Assembly (NCBI GenBank): GCA_027314795.1
Contig: DAHVAE010000003.1
Span: forward strand, 1 to 21,637
From: Candidatus Saccharimonadota bacterium
GTDB lineage: Bacteria; Patescibacteriota; Saccharimonadia; Saccharimonadales; UBA4665
Length of the DNA stretch: 21,637 nt
Direction: 5' to 3'
Shown here: piece after piece, positions 1 through 7,517 of the stretch
Numbering within the stretch: the first letter of the stretch is position 1
Layout of the letters: the number at the start of each line of letters is the position of its first letter
Notes under the pieces: generated by a model
Seen by the model: only the letters and a program-made list of their open reading frames with translations
What the model was told of the DNA's origin: nothing
Database searches by the model: none
Program-made: the position numbers and the translations under genes

Positions 1-2017
1 TGATAGATAAGTTTCCTGTAGCGGCCGGATTTGAATAATTAGCGGCATAAACAGTACCGCTACCAGTTAGACAAAGATTACCCGTCTTCGGAGCAGCACA
101 GCCATAACTTGCACCTAGAGATAGGCTATCAAACTGAACATCTGATGTTGTTGTTATGCCCTGAATGGTGTCAATAATATTACCTGTCAAAACCTGAAAG
201 TCGCTGCTACTAAACTCTGCTATACCAGCTTGGCTAGTGCTGGCGGGTTGAATGGTAATTGCTGTACCCGCTCCTGATGTGTCATTGATAGTTAAGGCGC
301 CAGATATAGCATCGAGTGAAGTAACACCGCTGCCACCGCTAGCAAAACCACAGCTTGCTGAGTTATCTAGACAAATTGTTCCAGTTGCGGCAGGTATCGT
401 AATTGTATTGTTCGTAGTCGTTGGAGCTGTAAATGCCAAAGTGCTTGTAAAACCACTAGCCTGAATAGTTAAAGTCGAACTAGCATTTCCAACTAAAGAT
501 AGAATCTGACTATTTACGCCAACAGTTAAAGTACCACTGGGAGTAATATTCAGAGCGCTCGTACTTTGAATAGTGGTAGTACTAATTTTGCTGGCAGATA
601 ATAGCTCACCAACCGAAACTTGGGTACCATTATCTGTAATGCTGGAATCAGCTATTGTATAAGAACCAGTAAATTCGGCTATGTCATAATTAGTACCCGC
701 ACTACTAGTTGTGACAGTACTGCTACTTGAACCGCAGTTAGCCAGAACCTTTAAACAAACTGTATCTGTTGTACCGCCAGCTACTGTTGGGAATTGAATT
801 ATAGAGTTCGCTGTGCCACTTGGTGCTAGGCCCTCTAAATCTACCGTGTAATTATTAGTTGTATTTGATAAATAAATATCGCCTGATTTAGAGCCAGGTA
901 CGCCTACTGTTAGTCCACCTTGAACATCAAGAGTGCTTTGTGCTGTTGCCGCGCCAACTAGGGTCGTGCTACCACTAACATCCAAACTATCAGCAGTAAT
1001 GCCACCACTGAAAGTTGCCGTATCACTTGCCGTCAATTGACCACCGTTATTTACAACAATGCTAGGCGTACCATTACTTTCAAGATTCAGTAAATCGCCT
1101 GTGCCAGTTTTGTTTATGTAAATTGATGGGTTACTAGATGCATCAATTTGAGCAGCTCCCGGGGCAAGAAGAACACCTCCTAATGATGCTAGTGCAATAT
1201 TAAAGTTACCATTACCATTGTTGTTTATAAGGATACTGCCGTTAGAAGAAGATAAGCTAACGACGCCAGAGTTTGTAATGGTCGGACCGTTTATAGACAC
1301 ACCTGTGCCAGCCGTTAAGCTAACGACACCAGTTAGTCCCTGAATACTATTGACTACTGGAGTGTTTTGCAGTGAATGAATAGATTGCAGTACGGTACTA
1401 GATACATTTAGGCTACCGTTACTTAAAGCTAAGCCGCTACCTAAACCAACCACTCCCGAAGCTCCTCCTAGTGAGGTGACAGATTGTGGCGAAGTAGTTG
1501 GCAATAAACTAATAAATTTTGAGCCATTGTAGTAATATGGCTGACTGGTTGCTCGGTCAAAGTAAATTTCTCCAGGTACGGGCTTTGTTGGAGCATTAGA
1601 GGGTGTAATAACCAGGTTCTTACTAACAGTCAGCTGACCGTTTACTTCTAGTTGATTAGCCTGTCCAATTTGAAGCAGCTGAGAAGCATTGGCTTGACCC
1701 ACAGACAAGGTACTGCCAACTTTATAGGTTCCATTAGCCTCAGCGCTGTTATATGTTGGGGTTTTACTGTTGTTATGTAATTTATCGTATAGCAGTGCTC
1801 CACCGCCAATAATCATAACTAGTAGTATTGTGGCTATCGTTACCAGTGCAGCAACTTTATTGAACCTAAAAAGCGATATGTTTAACCTTCTGGTTTTGTA
1901 TTGAACGCCAGGAGCAGTAGTCACCGCATGAGGAGGAGTAACTGTCTTACCCTCTAAGCTAGAGTTATATGCAGATGCATCGTAACCTGATTCAAGACTA
2001 TTGTCTTCTGGGTTCAT
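1..2017 (-). CDS. Large membrane-anchored, beta-rich surface/fibre-like protein (3' end outside window)
   Basis: A long minus-strand frame with no stop runs from an ATG at 2017 to the window edge, giving at least 672 residues; its C-terminus is missing. Residues 1-50 are polar and end in basic residues (KTRR). A single membrane helix lies at about 55-77, and everything after it is a low-complexity chain rich in S/T/G/N/V. That chain has repeated motifs such as LTVG, SGTTLV-like and TITN-like segments, typical of beta-helical tail-fibre or adhesin stalks. One segment (GEIYFDRATSQPYYYNGSKF) resembles the short phage-fibre-like motif seen in such proteins. The expected topology is a cytoplasmic N-terminus, one anchor and a long external stalk. 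The start is supported by a promoter 45 nt upstream; no Shine-Dalgarno is visible. The function, probably surface attachment, is inferred from composition and topology; the exact family is not recognised. Confidence 0.8.
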   Translation of the reverse strand, partial: MNPEDNSLESGYDASAYNSSLEGKTVTPPHAVTTAPGVQYKTRRLNISLFRFNKVAALVTIATILLVMIIGGGALLYDKLHNNSKTPTYNSAEANGTYKVGSTLSVGQANASQLLQIGQANQLEVNGQLTVSKNLVITPSNAPTKPVPGEIYFDRATSQPYYYNGSKFISLLPTTSPQSVTSLGGASGVVGLGSGLALSNGSLNVSSTVLQSIHSLQNTPVVNSIQGLTGVVSLTAGTGVSINGPTITNSGVVSLSSSNGSILINNNGNGNFNIALASLGGVLLAPGAAQIDASSNPSIYINKTGTGDLLNLESNGTPSIVVNNGGQLTASDTATFSGGITADSLDVSGSTTLVGAATAQSTLDVQGGLTVGVPGSKSGDIYLSNTTNNYTVDLEGLAPSGTANSIIQFPTVAGGTTDTVCLKVLANCGSSSSTVTTSSAGTNYDIAEFTGSYTIADSSITDNGTQVSVGELLSASKISTTTIQSTSALNITPSGTLTVGVNSQILSLVGNASSTLTIQASGFTSTLAFTAPTTTNNTITIPAATGTICLDNSASCGFASGGSGVTSLDAISGALTINDTSGAGTAITIQPASTSQAGIAEFSSSDFQVLTGNIIDTIQGITTTSDVQFDSLSLGASYGCAAPKTGNLCLTGSGTVYAANYSNPAATGNLSI

Positions 2018-2061
2018 TTTTTTATCTATTTTTGCGTATTGGTATTAATATCCGTAAGTGT

Positions 2062-2090
2062 AGTTTACATCTCTTGCCGTATAGAGACAA
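2062..2090 (-). promoter_or_regulatory. Sigma70-like promoter of the large surface protein
   Basis: On the minus strand, TTGTCT (2085-2090) and TAAACT (2062-2067) are separated by exactly 17 nt. The start codon at 2017 would have a leader of about 38 nt. The -10 match is only moderate. Confidence 0.5.
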
Positions 2091-2138
2091 GAAGATTGAA
2101 CACAAAAACTATACTTTTAGCCTACTTATCCACAGTTT

Positions 2139-2948
2139 TTAGTAAAGCAAGAAGTAGATAGTCACTGACGAAACACCAGCAATCAATGTAACCATGCCAA
2201 TAACAGATGTCAAAGTCCGAAACACTGCCATTTTAGCCAGTGGGTTTCGCCCAATTGAGACAATGCTACCATAAATTGAAGCATATATCAGCGTCACAAT
2301 AGATAAAATCGCCACAAAAGCGACTACAATAGCAATCACTAACCTTAAAACAGATATTGGGTGTCCCGTTAAGGCTTCAACAAATTGTTGTAAGCTCTGA
2401 ATAGAGAAGTTAGAGCTATTAAGCGTACCGACACCAATCGTTAGACGGATATAGCCAACAGTTATCGTATGCAAGTTACCAAAACTATCTTTGACCTGTT
2501 CCTTAGTAGCACCAGCCGTATTGGGATTAAAAGATGTTACGGCTATGCCTATGACCCTGTCGCCTGAATCAGCTTTCATACCTACACCGTTAAACGGTGA
2601 AACGGCAACGTCTTGACCAACACTAATATTGCCATTAACCGTACTAACTAAGGTATTGACTGTACCATCCGTAGCTACCTGAACTTTACCATTTGCTGGA
2701 TTTACAGCCAGGAGTGACTGATTGCTCTGTATGACAACACCTACTAGTCTGTCAGCGTTAGATAAATTGGCTTCTTCAACATTACCTGAAGTGCCAGATA
2801 AAAGACTTACTAAGCTGCCGTTGGGTATGGACGAGATGGCATTATATGACCTCGAGACGTTTGGTGAAGCAGCCAAAGCCTTAGACATCCCAAAAACAGA
2901 TATCAGTAAAAACATTAACAGTGTTAGTTTTACTGTATGTTTTTTCAT
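2139..2948 (-). CDS. Exported membrane protein with N-terminal signal and two C-terminal helices
   Basis: This 269-residue protein begins with a signal peptide (MKKH, a hydrophobic core to about residue 22, then KALAAS as a likely cleavage site). The extracytoplasmic part, residues 27-190, includes GDRVIGIAVTSF and an earlier NADRLVGVVI. This repeated 'DR-hydrophobic-G-V' pattern resembles the small beta domains found in phage tail-fibre chaperone and head-decoration proteins. Two membrane helices follow at about 200-225 and 240-267. The linker between them carries SIGRNPLAK, faintly like the polar loop of F-ATPase c subunits, though the protein as a whole is not one. It is co-directional with and just upstream of the large surface protein, so the two may act together at the cell surface. 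No enzyme motif is seen; treat it as a conserved-looking hypothetical protein. Confidence 0.8.
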   Translation of the reverse strand: MKKHTVKLTLLMFLLISVFGMSKALAASPNVSRSYNAISSIPNGSLVSLLSGTSGNVEEANLSNADRLVGVVIQSNQSLLAVNPANGKVQVATDGTVNTLVSTVNGNISVGQDVAVSPFNGVGMKADSGDRVIGIAVTSFNPNTAGATKEQVKDSFGNLHTITVGYIRLTIGVGTLNSSNFSIQSLQQFVEALTGHPISVLRLVIAIVVAFVAILSIVTLIYASIYGSIVSIGRNPLAKMAVFRTLTSVIGMVTLIAGVSSVTIYFLLY

Positions 2949-2958
2949 GATGCTTAAG

Positions 2959-2967
2959 ATTATATCA
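2959..2967 (-). promoter_or_regulatory. Extended -10 promoter (TGATATAAT), near-leaderless
   Basis: A perfect TATAAT (2959-2964) preceded by TG-n on the minus strand lies 10 nt before the ATG at 2948. A start site 7 nt after the box would leave a leader of about 4 nt, and no Shine-Dalgarno is present. Confidence 0.55.
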
Positions 2968-3142
2968 CAACAGTTTACTCTAGACTCACTTCATAGAAAG
3001 CTTAGATAAAGTAAATATACTGTTCAGAATAGAGCATAGGCATTATACAATCTGTTGTTTAGCATAGCCTGTAGACTTTTTATCAACAACTATAATTAAA
3101 TTCTATGTATTATTGAACAATGTTTTTTAATGTTATATATCC

Positions 3143-3171
3143 TTGTATGCATAGTGCATATAAGATAAAAT
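3143..3171 (+). promoter_or_regulatory. Promoter of the tRNA-Ala/tRNA-Ile pair
   Basis: TTGTAT (3143-3148), a 17-nt spacer and TAAAAT (3166-3171) end 18 nt before the first tRNA base. The surrounding stretch 3010-3142 is AT-rich and holds no gene that I can support. Confidence 0.6.
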
Positions 3172-3189
3172 ACATCGGTAGTTTTCTTT

Positions 3190-3266
3190 GGGGCATTAGC
3201 TCAGCTGGCTAGAGCACCTGCTTTGCAAGCAGGGGGTCATCGGTTCGAGTCCGATATGCTCCACCA
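3190..3266 (+). tRNA. tRNA-Ala (anticodon UGC)
   Basis: A 77-nt cloverleaf with a 7-bp acceptor stem (GGGGCAT/ATGCTCC), anticodon TGC in the loop of CTTTGCAAG, T-loop GTTCGAGTC and encoded CCA. The acceptor contains the G3-U70 wobble that is the alanine identity element. Confidence 0.97.
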
Positions 3267-3274
3267 AGAACTAG

Positions 3275-3351
3275 GGGCGATTAGCTCAGCTGGTTAGAGC
3301 GCGTCACTGATAATGACGAGGTCGGAGGTTCGAGTCCCTCATCGCCCACCA
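3275..3351 (+). tRNA. tRNA-Ile (anticodon GAU)
   Basis: A 77-nt cloverleaf with acceptor stem GGGCGAT/ATCGCCC, anticodon GAT in CTGATAA, T-loop GTTCGAGTC and encoded CCA. It follows tRNA-Ala by 8 nt and is probably co-transcribed. These two tRNAs usually sit in the 16S-23S spacer; here they are outside it and face the 16S gene. Confidence 0.97.
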
Positions 3352-3366
3352 ATCTAGCTGCATAGT

Positions 3367-3753
3367 TTATCTATTAGAACTAATTACAAATCCAAGGTCT
3401 AGATCTTGCAAGAATTTATCGGACGTCATTAACTGCATGTTGCTTACTTTTGATTGTGCCAGCAGCATCCTATCGAATAGATCATAATTCCTAAGCCTGG
3501 GAAAGTCTTTCAGTGCCTCAGCGTGATCTGCTTGAAACGGTAGCATTTTTAAGCCGGCAGAATTTATGTCCTCAAGTAATGTTTCAGGTATTTCTATTTG
3601 TCCCAACATTGATTTAATTCTTAACTCCGCAATGTTTACTGAGGATGCATATACAGCATCGGAACTCTCGATAAGATTCTTTGCGTTAGCCCCAAATAAA
3701 TCAGAGTTATCAAGTAGCCAAACTAATGCATTGGTATCTAGTAAAATACTCAT
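3367..3753 (-). CDS. PIN-domain (VapC-like) ribonuclease toxin
   Basis: This 128-residue protein has the full PIN-domain signature. D6 lies in LLDTNALVWLL, E43 in NIAELRIKS, D94 in YDLFDRMLLAQ and D112 in LMTSDKF; these four acids bind the catalytic metal in this family. PIN toxins of this length are site-specific RNases that cleave tRNA or rRNA when freed from their antitoxin. The ATG lies 2 nt after the stop of the upstream antitoxin gene, so translation is probably coupled. The gene ends 15 nt from the convergent tRNA-Ile. All catalytic residues are present and nothing suggests decay. The RNA target cannot be told from sequence. Confidence 0.92.
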   Translation of the reverse strand: MSILLDTNALVWLLDNSDLFGANAKNLIESSDAVYASSVNIAELRIKSMLGQIEIPETLLEDINSAGLKMLPFQADHAEALKDFPRLRNYDLFDRMLLAQSKVSNMQLMTSDKFLQDLDLGFVISSNR

Positions 3754-3755
3754 CC

Positions 3756-3995
3756 TTAGCCCTTGTAGAATAGCTCTTGTACATCTGGATCAATACCCTC
3801 TAGGTTTTTAGCCGAGTATTTGAATTTTCCAGAAGCTGTACCGAATTTTATACTGTTTTTTGTAGGTCTTGCTGCCATTAATACAACCTCTTGCTTACCA
3901 TAACTTCCTATATAGACAGGCTCTCCTTCTTTAGCTTGCTGTATATATTTTGATAGATGTGTTTTGGCATCAAAGATTGTTATTACCTTATTCAT
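3756..3995 (-). CDS. Phd/YefM-family antitoxin
   Basis: This 79-residue protein has the Phd-like N-terminal fold: ITIFDAKTHLSKYIQQAKEGEPVYI, then a strand ending in VVLMAARP. The N-terminal 50 residues should dimerise and bind the operator. The C-terminal tail (about 51-79, with LEGIDPDVQELFY) should wrap and inhibit the PIN toxin encoded 2 nt downstream. Antitoxin-first order is the usual arrangement, and the pair is probably autoregulated. A promoter with consensus spacing places the transcription start on the A of this ATG, so the message would be leaderless. Confidence 0.9.
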   Translation of the reverse strand: MNKVITIFDAKTHLSKYIQQAKEGEPVYIGSYGKQEVVLMAARPTKNSIKFGTASGKFKYSAKNLEGIDPDVQELFYKG

Positions 3996-4001
3996 AATTT
4001 A

Positions 4002-4030
4002 ATGATACTTTTTAAGCTAGACTAAGTCAA
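4002..4030 (-). promoter_or_regulatory. Leaderless promoter of the toxin-antitoxin operon
   Basis: On the minus strand, TTGACT (4025-4030), a 17-nt spacer and TATCAT (4002-4007) are followed by 6 nt and then the antitoxin ATG. The predicted start is +1 = A of ATG. Confidence 0.6.
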
Positions 4031-4032
4031 GC

Positions 4033-4282
4033 TTATGTATCCGTCCATAACATATTGGATTGTCCGTTAGTTAGTTGTAGCACATCTAAAAGGGCTTTTA
4101 ATGGGAGCTTTAGTTTTAAGCTCCTGAGGTCTCTCAGTGTTGTACCACAGCAACCAGTCAATAAGTTGGTAGTTAAAAAGCTACCTAGGTCATAGCCAAG
4201 GTCATCACGGCGGTAATCTACAAACTCTTCCTGTACTGTCCGGTTATATCTCTATCTAGCATCCTGACTTCAGAGTTATCAA
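4033..4282 (-). pseudogene. Decayed integrase-core (IS481/IS3-like) transposase, C-terminal remnant
   Basis: Reading the minus strand across frames gives NRTVQEEFVDYRRDDLGYDLGS, then NYQLIDWLLWYNTERPQ, then SLKLKLPLKALLDVLQ and a terminal SNMLWTDT before a stop at 4033. These are the last blocks of DDE (rve) transposases, where RFNRT, LLWYNTERPH and a C-terminal MLWTHT-like end are typical. Two frameshifts separate the blocks, and an in-frame TAG stands just before RYNRT. A short DNSE match at about 4270-4282 may be the earlier DNGSEF motif after an internal deletion. The element is dead and lies between the toxin-antitoxin pair and the 16S terminator. No inverted repeats or target duplication were identified. 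Confidence 0.7.
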
Positions 4283-4284
4283 AC

Positions 4285-4316
4285 TAAAAAAGAGCTCTGG
4301 GTAAGAGCTCTCTTTA
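4285..4316 (-). terminator. Intrinsic terminator of the 16S transcription unit
   Basis: On the minus strand the arms AGAGCTC and GAGCTCT (4305-4311 and 4291-4297) enclose a 7-nt loop and are followed by a run of six T. It lies about 150 nt past the 16S 3' end, with no 23S before it. Confidence 0.8.
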
Positions 4317-4318
4317 TT

Positions 4319-4342
4319 AACAACCTAGTAGTGCATTCAACG
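4319..4342 (-). other. 16S trailer arm of the pre-rRNA processing stem
   Basis: The minus-strand trailer segment containing CGTTGA, TGCACTA and GTTGTT is complementary to the leader segment at 7518-7543, with only small bulges and one G-U pair. The helix would bring the two ends of the 16S precursor together, as RNase III stems do. Confidence 0.75.
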
Positions 4343-4510
4343 CTGTTCCAATTCTCAGAACTGATGTCTCGGCTATTAAAGCTATATAAGTTGTCAGTAC
4401 TGATATATACAACTTATCGAGATCGACCTAGCTCACCAGATAAACTGGCTGCTAGTTTCTCCCTAGAAAGGAGGTAATCCATCCGCACGTTCCCGTACGG
4501 ATACCTTGTT

Positions 4511-5292
4511 CACGTATTCCATATATCGCTATACGGCGTGGACTATATCTTCATCCTAGACTCGAAGATTCTAAGTTTTCGCGGATGCTCTGATCTGATT
4601 ACGGTACTAAATTCTTTATGTGACTTAGTCGATATAAAGAATCGAAAGTAATCAGGATCAACTTTTTTACTAGGTATATGTATAGCACCGCAAGATATTT
4701 CTAACTCTTCTAGTACTGCCCGAATCCACAATAATTTATTGTAGTTCTTTTGCACTAACTGAATATAGAATCTTGCATTTTGGTTCTTTGGCAATCCACC
4801 TTCGGCATCAAAGAATCCGCGTATATATGCGATCTTCTCTTCCACCGAGGTTAGATTTAATGGATCAAATTCTGTAGATAGAAAACGAGCAGTAGTTTCA
4901 AGAACATAAACTGTTCGATTCTTACCTTCCTAATAGATCCAAGACCTAAAACCAAGTTGGGCTAGCTTGCCCTGCAATATCTGAAGCCATTCAATGTTAG
5001 ATTGCGAAAAACGATGAGTTCTTCGGCCAACATTATATGTTCCATCATGCAGCGCACCTAGTAAATATGCTTCCGTCTCTCTAGGAGTTTGGCGTATAGT
5101 CTCTGAGGGTTCCTCTAGTACTTGAGGCCTTCCCTGCTGATTGTCCGCACCTAATACATTGTCACTAAACATAATTTACAACTTCATTACAGAAGCTCAT
5201 AAGTTTTATGTCAAGTAGCATAGGATACACGGGTGTTCCAGCATATAGCCAAATTTTTCACTGTAGATTACTCTACAGGGTCGCAACTTAAT
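4511..5292 (-). mobile_element. Group I intron in 16S after U1498, carrying a homing-endonuclease frame
   Basis: The 782-nt insertion begins after exon ...AAGTCGT (ending at 5293) and ends with G at 4511, before AACAAGG. A 5' exon U and a 3' terminal G are the group I boundary rule. The internal guide GCGAC (5280-5284) pairs with exon GTCGT and ends in the U-G splice-site wobble. Core elements are visible: a Q-like AATCAGCAGGGAAG (5129-5142), an R-like CTCAGAGACTATACGCC (5091-5107) and an S-like GATGAAGATATAGTCC (4540-4555). A LAGLIDADG frame runs from before Q to inside S, so ribozyme core and protein share bases. It shares core and upstream motifs with the intron at 6391-6739, so the two are related. 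Confidence 0.9.
4543..5172 (-). pseudogene. LAGLIDADG homing endonuclease interrupted by one in-frame TAG
   Basis: One frame of 209 codons before its final stop holds both LAGLIDADG helices: ETEAYLLGALHDGTYN in the first half and EKIAYIRGFFDAEGG in the second, as in double-motif monomeric endonucleases that cut the intron-less allele. A TAG at 4930-4932 splits it into 80 residues and a downstream part, but the 28 codons between the TAG and the GTG at 4845 stay open and in frame (for example NRTVYVLETTARFLSTEF). A single nonsense change is therefore the simplest explanation. The terminal stop at 4543 lies inside the ribozyme S element. Alternatives are readthrough, a sequencing error, or two separately translated halves. 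Stop-codon reassignments known in CPR affect TGA, not TAG. Confidence 0.8.
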
Positions 5293-5382
5293 ACGACTTA
5301 ATCCCAATCATCTCCCCTACCTTAGGGCGAGTCAAAGCTCACACGTCGGGTATTGGCGACTTTCATGATTTGACGGGCGGTG

Positions 5383-5795
5383 ATTTTGCTCTGGTAATCT
5401 CAGGCAATCCCCACTGGACGTGCGCGTCTAACGCATCCAGCGAGTCTTTATGCTTAATATGGCATAAAGTTCGTTCCTTCTCTAGTGTTTATACACTTAG
5501 ATACTATGAACTCAGCTGACTTCCTTATAGCCACGTTGATTACACTCGCTATAAGGATCTCCCTGGGTCACATATAAGGCTTTTTCAAGCATTCCTTACC
5601 GGCATTTTATGTTTTCTTCCTCTGTGTACACAATTACAGAGTCGAAAACGCCACTTGATTACAGTCAATAATCTGCAAAGACTACTTTTCGTATATAGAG
5701 CCCTTCAGACATTTCGTTACCGAAAATGTCCTGCTCGCAACTACTAGGGTGGATTTACACCACCTAGTCCTATATGCTGCCAGGCGCATTTATTT
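5383..5795 (-). mobile_element. ORF-less group IIC-type intron in 16S after A1396
   Basis: This 413-nt insertion splits GTACA/CACCGCCC. Near its 3' end is a domain V hairpin (about 5412-5442) with a CGC triad paired to GTG, a lower stem CTGGAT/GTCCAG and a two-base AC bulge. A domain VI stem TTGCCTG...CAG-A-GCAA follows, with bulged A at 5390, eight nt from the 3' splice site; the intron ends AT. Upstream, GAAGTCAGC...TTCATAGTA (about 5501-5524) matches the domain III region of IIC introns. The conserved 5' end reads ATGCGCCTGGCA from 5789, against the usual GTGYG start. EBS1 TGTAC (5626-5630), in the 10-nt loop of a CTCTGT/ACAGAG hairpin, pairs with exon GTACA. Domain IV is only a small hairpin, so there is no reverse transcriptase. 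The six bases AAATAA between exon and ATGCG are unusual. Confidence 0.85.
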
Positions 5796-6079
5796 TGTAC
5801 AAGACCCGGGAACGTATTCACGGTAATGTGCTGACTTACCGTTACTAGCGATTCCAGCTTCAAGCAGGCGGGTTTCAGCCTACTATCCGAACTGAGACCA
5901 GTTTTGATGGGATTAGCTCCGTCTCGCGACTTGGCTGCCCTTTGTACTGGCCATTGTAGCGTGTCTGTAGCCCCAGACGTAAGGGAGATACGGACCTGAC
6001 ATCATCCCCTCCTTCCTCCCTGTTACCAGGGCAGTCTGTTTAGAAAAATTCAACTAAACATAAGGGTTGCGCTCGTTGA

Positions 6080-6126
<47 letters not shown>

Positions 6127-6229
6127 CCACCTGTCACTGCGCTCAATAAAGCACTCTCTTCTTTCGAAGAAATTCGCAGGAAGTCAAGCCTGGGTAAGGT
6201 TCTTCGCTTACTTTCGAATTAAACAACAC

Positions 6230-6265
<36 letters not shown>

Positions 6266-6390
6266 ATGTTTTAGTCTTGCGACCGTACTCCACAGGCGGG
6301 ATGCTTAACGCGTTAGCTTTGCTACTATCGGGGTCGATACCGATAACGGCTAGCATCCATCGTTTACGGCGTGGATTAACGGGGTATCTA

Positions 6391-6739
6391 CCTCTGTTAC
6401 CACTCCTATAAAAGAGCGGCTTAAGCTTTCGCTTAAGCTCTTCGTATCGCTACGAAGTTCGGACTATATCTTCATCTCTAAATATCGATAGATTATATAT
6501 TTTTGGTAACTGACCAAAGAAACCTATCATTATAGCTAGATCGTAGCTTATTAGAGATGTCCGGCGTGTAGTCTCTGAGGGGTTATTCCATTCTTAACGG
6601 AAAACTTCCCTGCTGATTGTCTGCACCTGCGACATTGTTACCCTTATTATATAAGGGTAGTCCAGGATACTCAGATATTCCAGCATATAGCCAGATTATT
6701 GCCATGACGTCACCGTCATGCGGGACCAGATCTTACTCC
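6391..6739 (-). mobile_element. ORF-less group I intron in 16S after U788
   Basis: A 349-nt insertion between GGGAT (ending at 6740) and TAGATACC (from 6390), ending in G at 6391. The internal guide GTCCCG (6721-6726) pairs over 6 bp with exon CGGGAT, with the U-G wobble at the splice site. The core has AATCAGCAGGGAAG (6605-6618), CTCAGAGACTACACGCC (6563-6579) and GATGAAGATATAGTCC (6461-6476), nearly identical to the U1498 intron. A TGGCTATATGCTGGAA block is also shared. The peripheral loop between R and S, where a homing-endonuclease gene would sit, is about 85 nt and holds no open frame of note, so the protein was lost or never acquired. Confidence 0.9.
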
Positions 6740-7430
6740 ATCCCGGTCACTCCCCACGCTTTCGTGCCTTAGTGTCAGGAACAAGCCAGTACCCTGCCTA
6801 CGCCATCGGTGTTCCTCCCAATATCTACGGATTTCACTCCTACACTGGGAATTCCAGGTACCTCTCTCGTCCTCAAGCTTAGCAGTTCAGACAATGTATA
6901 TATGGTTGAGCCATACGATTTCACTGCCCGCTTACTATGCCACCTACGCAACTCTTTACGCCCAGTAATTCCGGATAACGCTTGGATCCTCCGTATGACC
7001 GCGGCTGCTGGCACGGAGTTAGCCGATCCTTATTCATATGCTACCGTCATAATCTTCACATATAAAAGCAGTTTACGACCCGAAGGCCTTCATCCTGCAC
7101 GCGGCGTTGCTCCATCAGGCTTTCGCCCATTGTGGAAGATTCCCTACTGCTGCCTCCCGTAGGAGTCTGGGCCGTTCTCAGTCCCAGTCTGGCTGATCAT
7201 CCTCTCAGACCAGCTAATGATCGTCGCCTTGGTGAGCTTTTACCTCACCAACAAGCTAATCATACGCAGGCCCTTCCCAAAGCGCCGTAGCTTTACTCCT
7301 AAGAGCACATGTGGTATTAGACACCATTTCTGGTGCTTATCCCTCACTTTGGGGTAGGTTCCTACGCGTTACTCAGCCGTCCGCCGCTCGTGTACCTCTA
7401 AAAGAGGCCTTACCGCTCGACTTGCATGTA

Positions 7431-7477
<47 letters not shown>

Positions 7478-7517
7478 AAAAAAGAATTTGTTCTTAAAAC
7501 AATTCAAAATGAACTGA

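Noticed and set aside
252..464. A 70-codon plus-strand frame near the left edge
   Set aside because: It is antisense to the long surface-protein gene and is a shadow of its repeated S/T/V codons.
2126..2134. Perfect DnaA box TTATCCACA near the surface genes, and a second TTATACACA at 18595-18603, as signs of a replication origin
   Set aside because: They are single sites 16 kb apart, with no cluster, no dnaA/dnaN and no AT-rich unwinding repeats beside them.
5383..5795. Reading the central 16S insert as a group I intron
   Set aside because: The 5' exon ends in A, not U, no P7/S element is visible, and domain V, domain VI and EBS1-IBS1 features fit group II.
6400..6748. Alternative boundaries for the 5'-most 16S intron, after GGGGAGT (position 779) with a variant AGGTAGATACC exon
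   Set aside because: Placing the junction after U788 restores the universal GGATTAGATACC exactly and gives a 6-bp internal guide pairing with U-G wobble; the alternative needs unusual rRNA bases.
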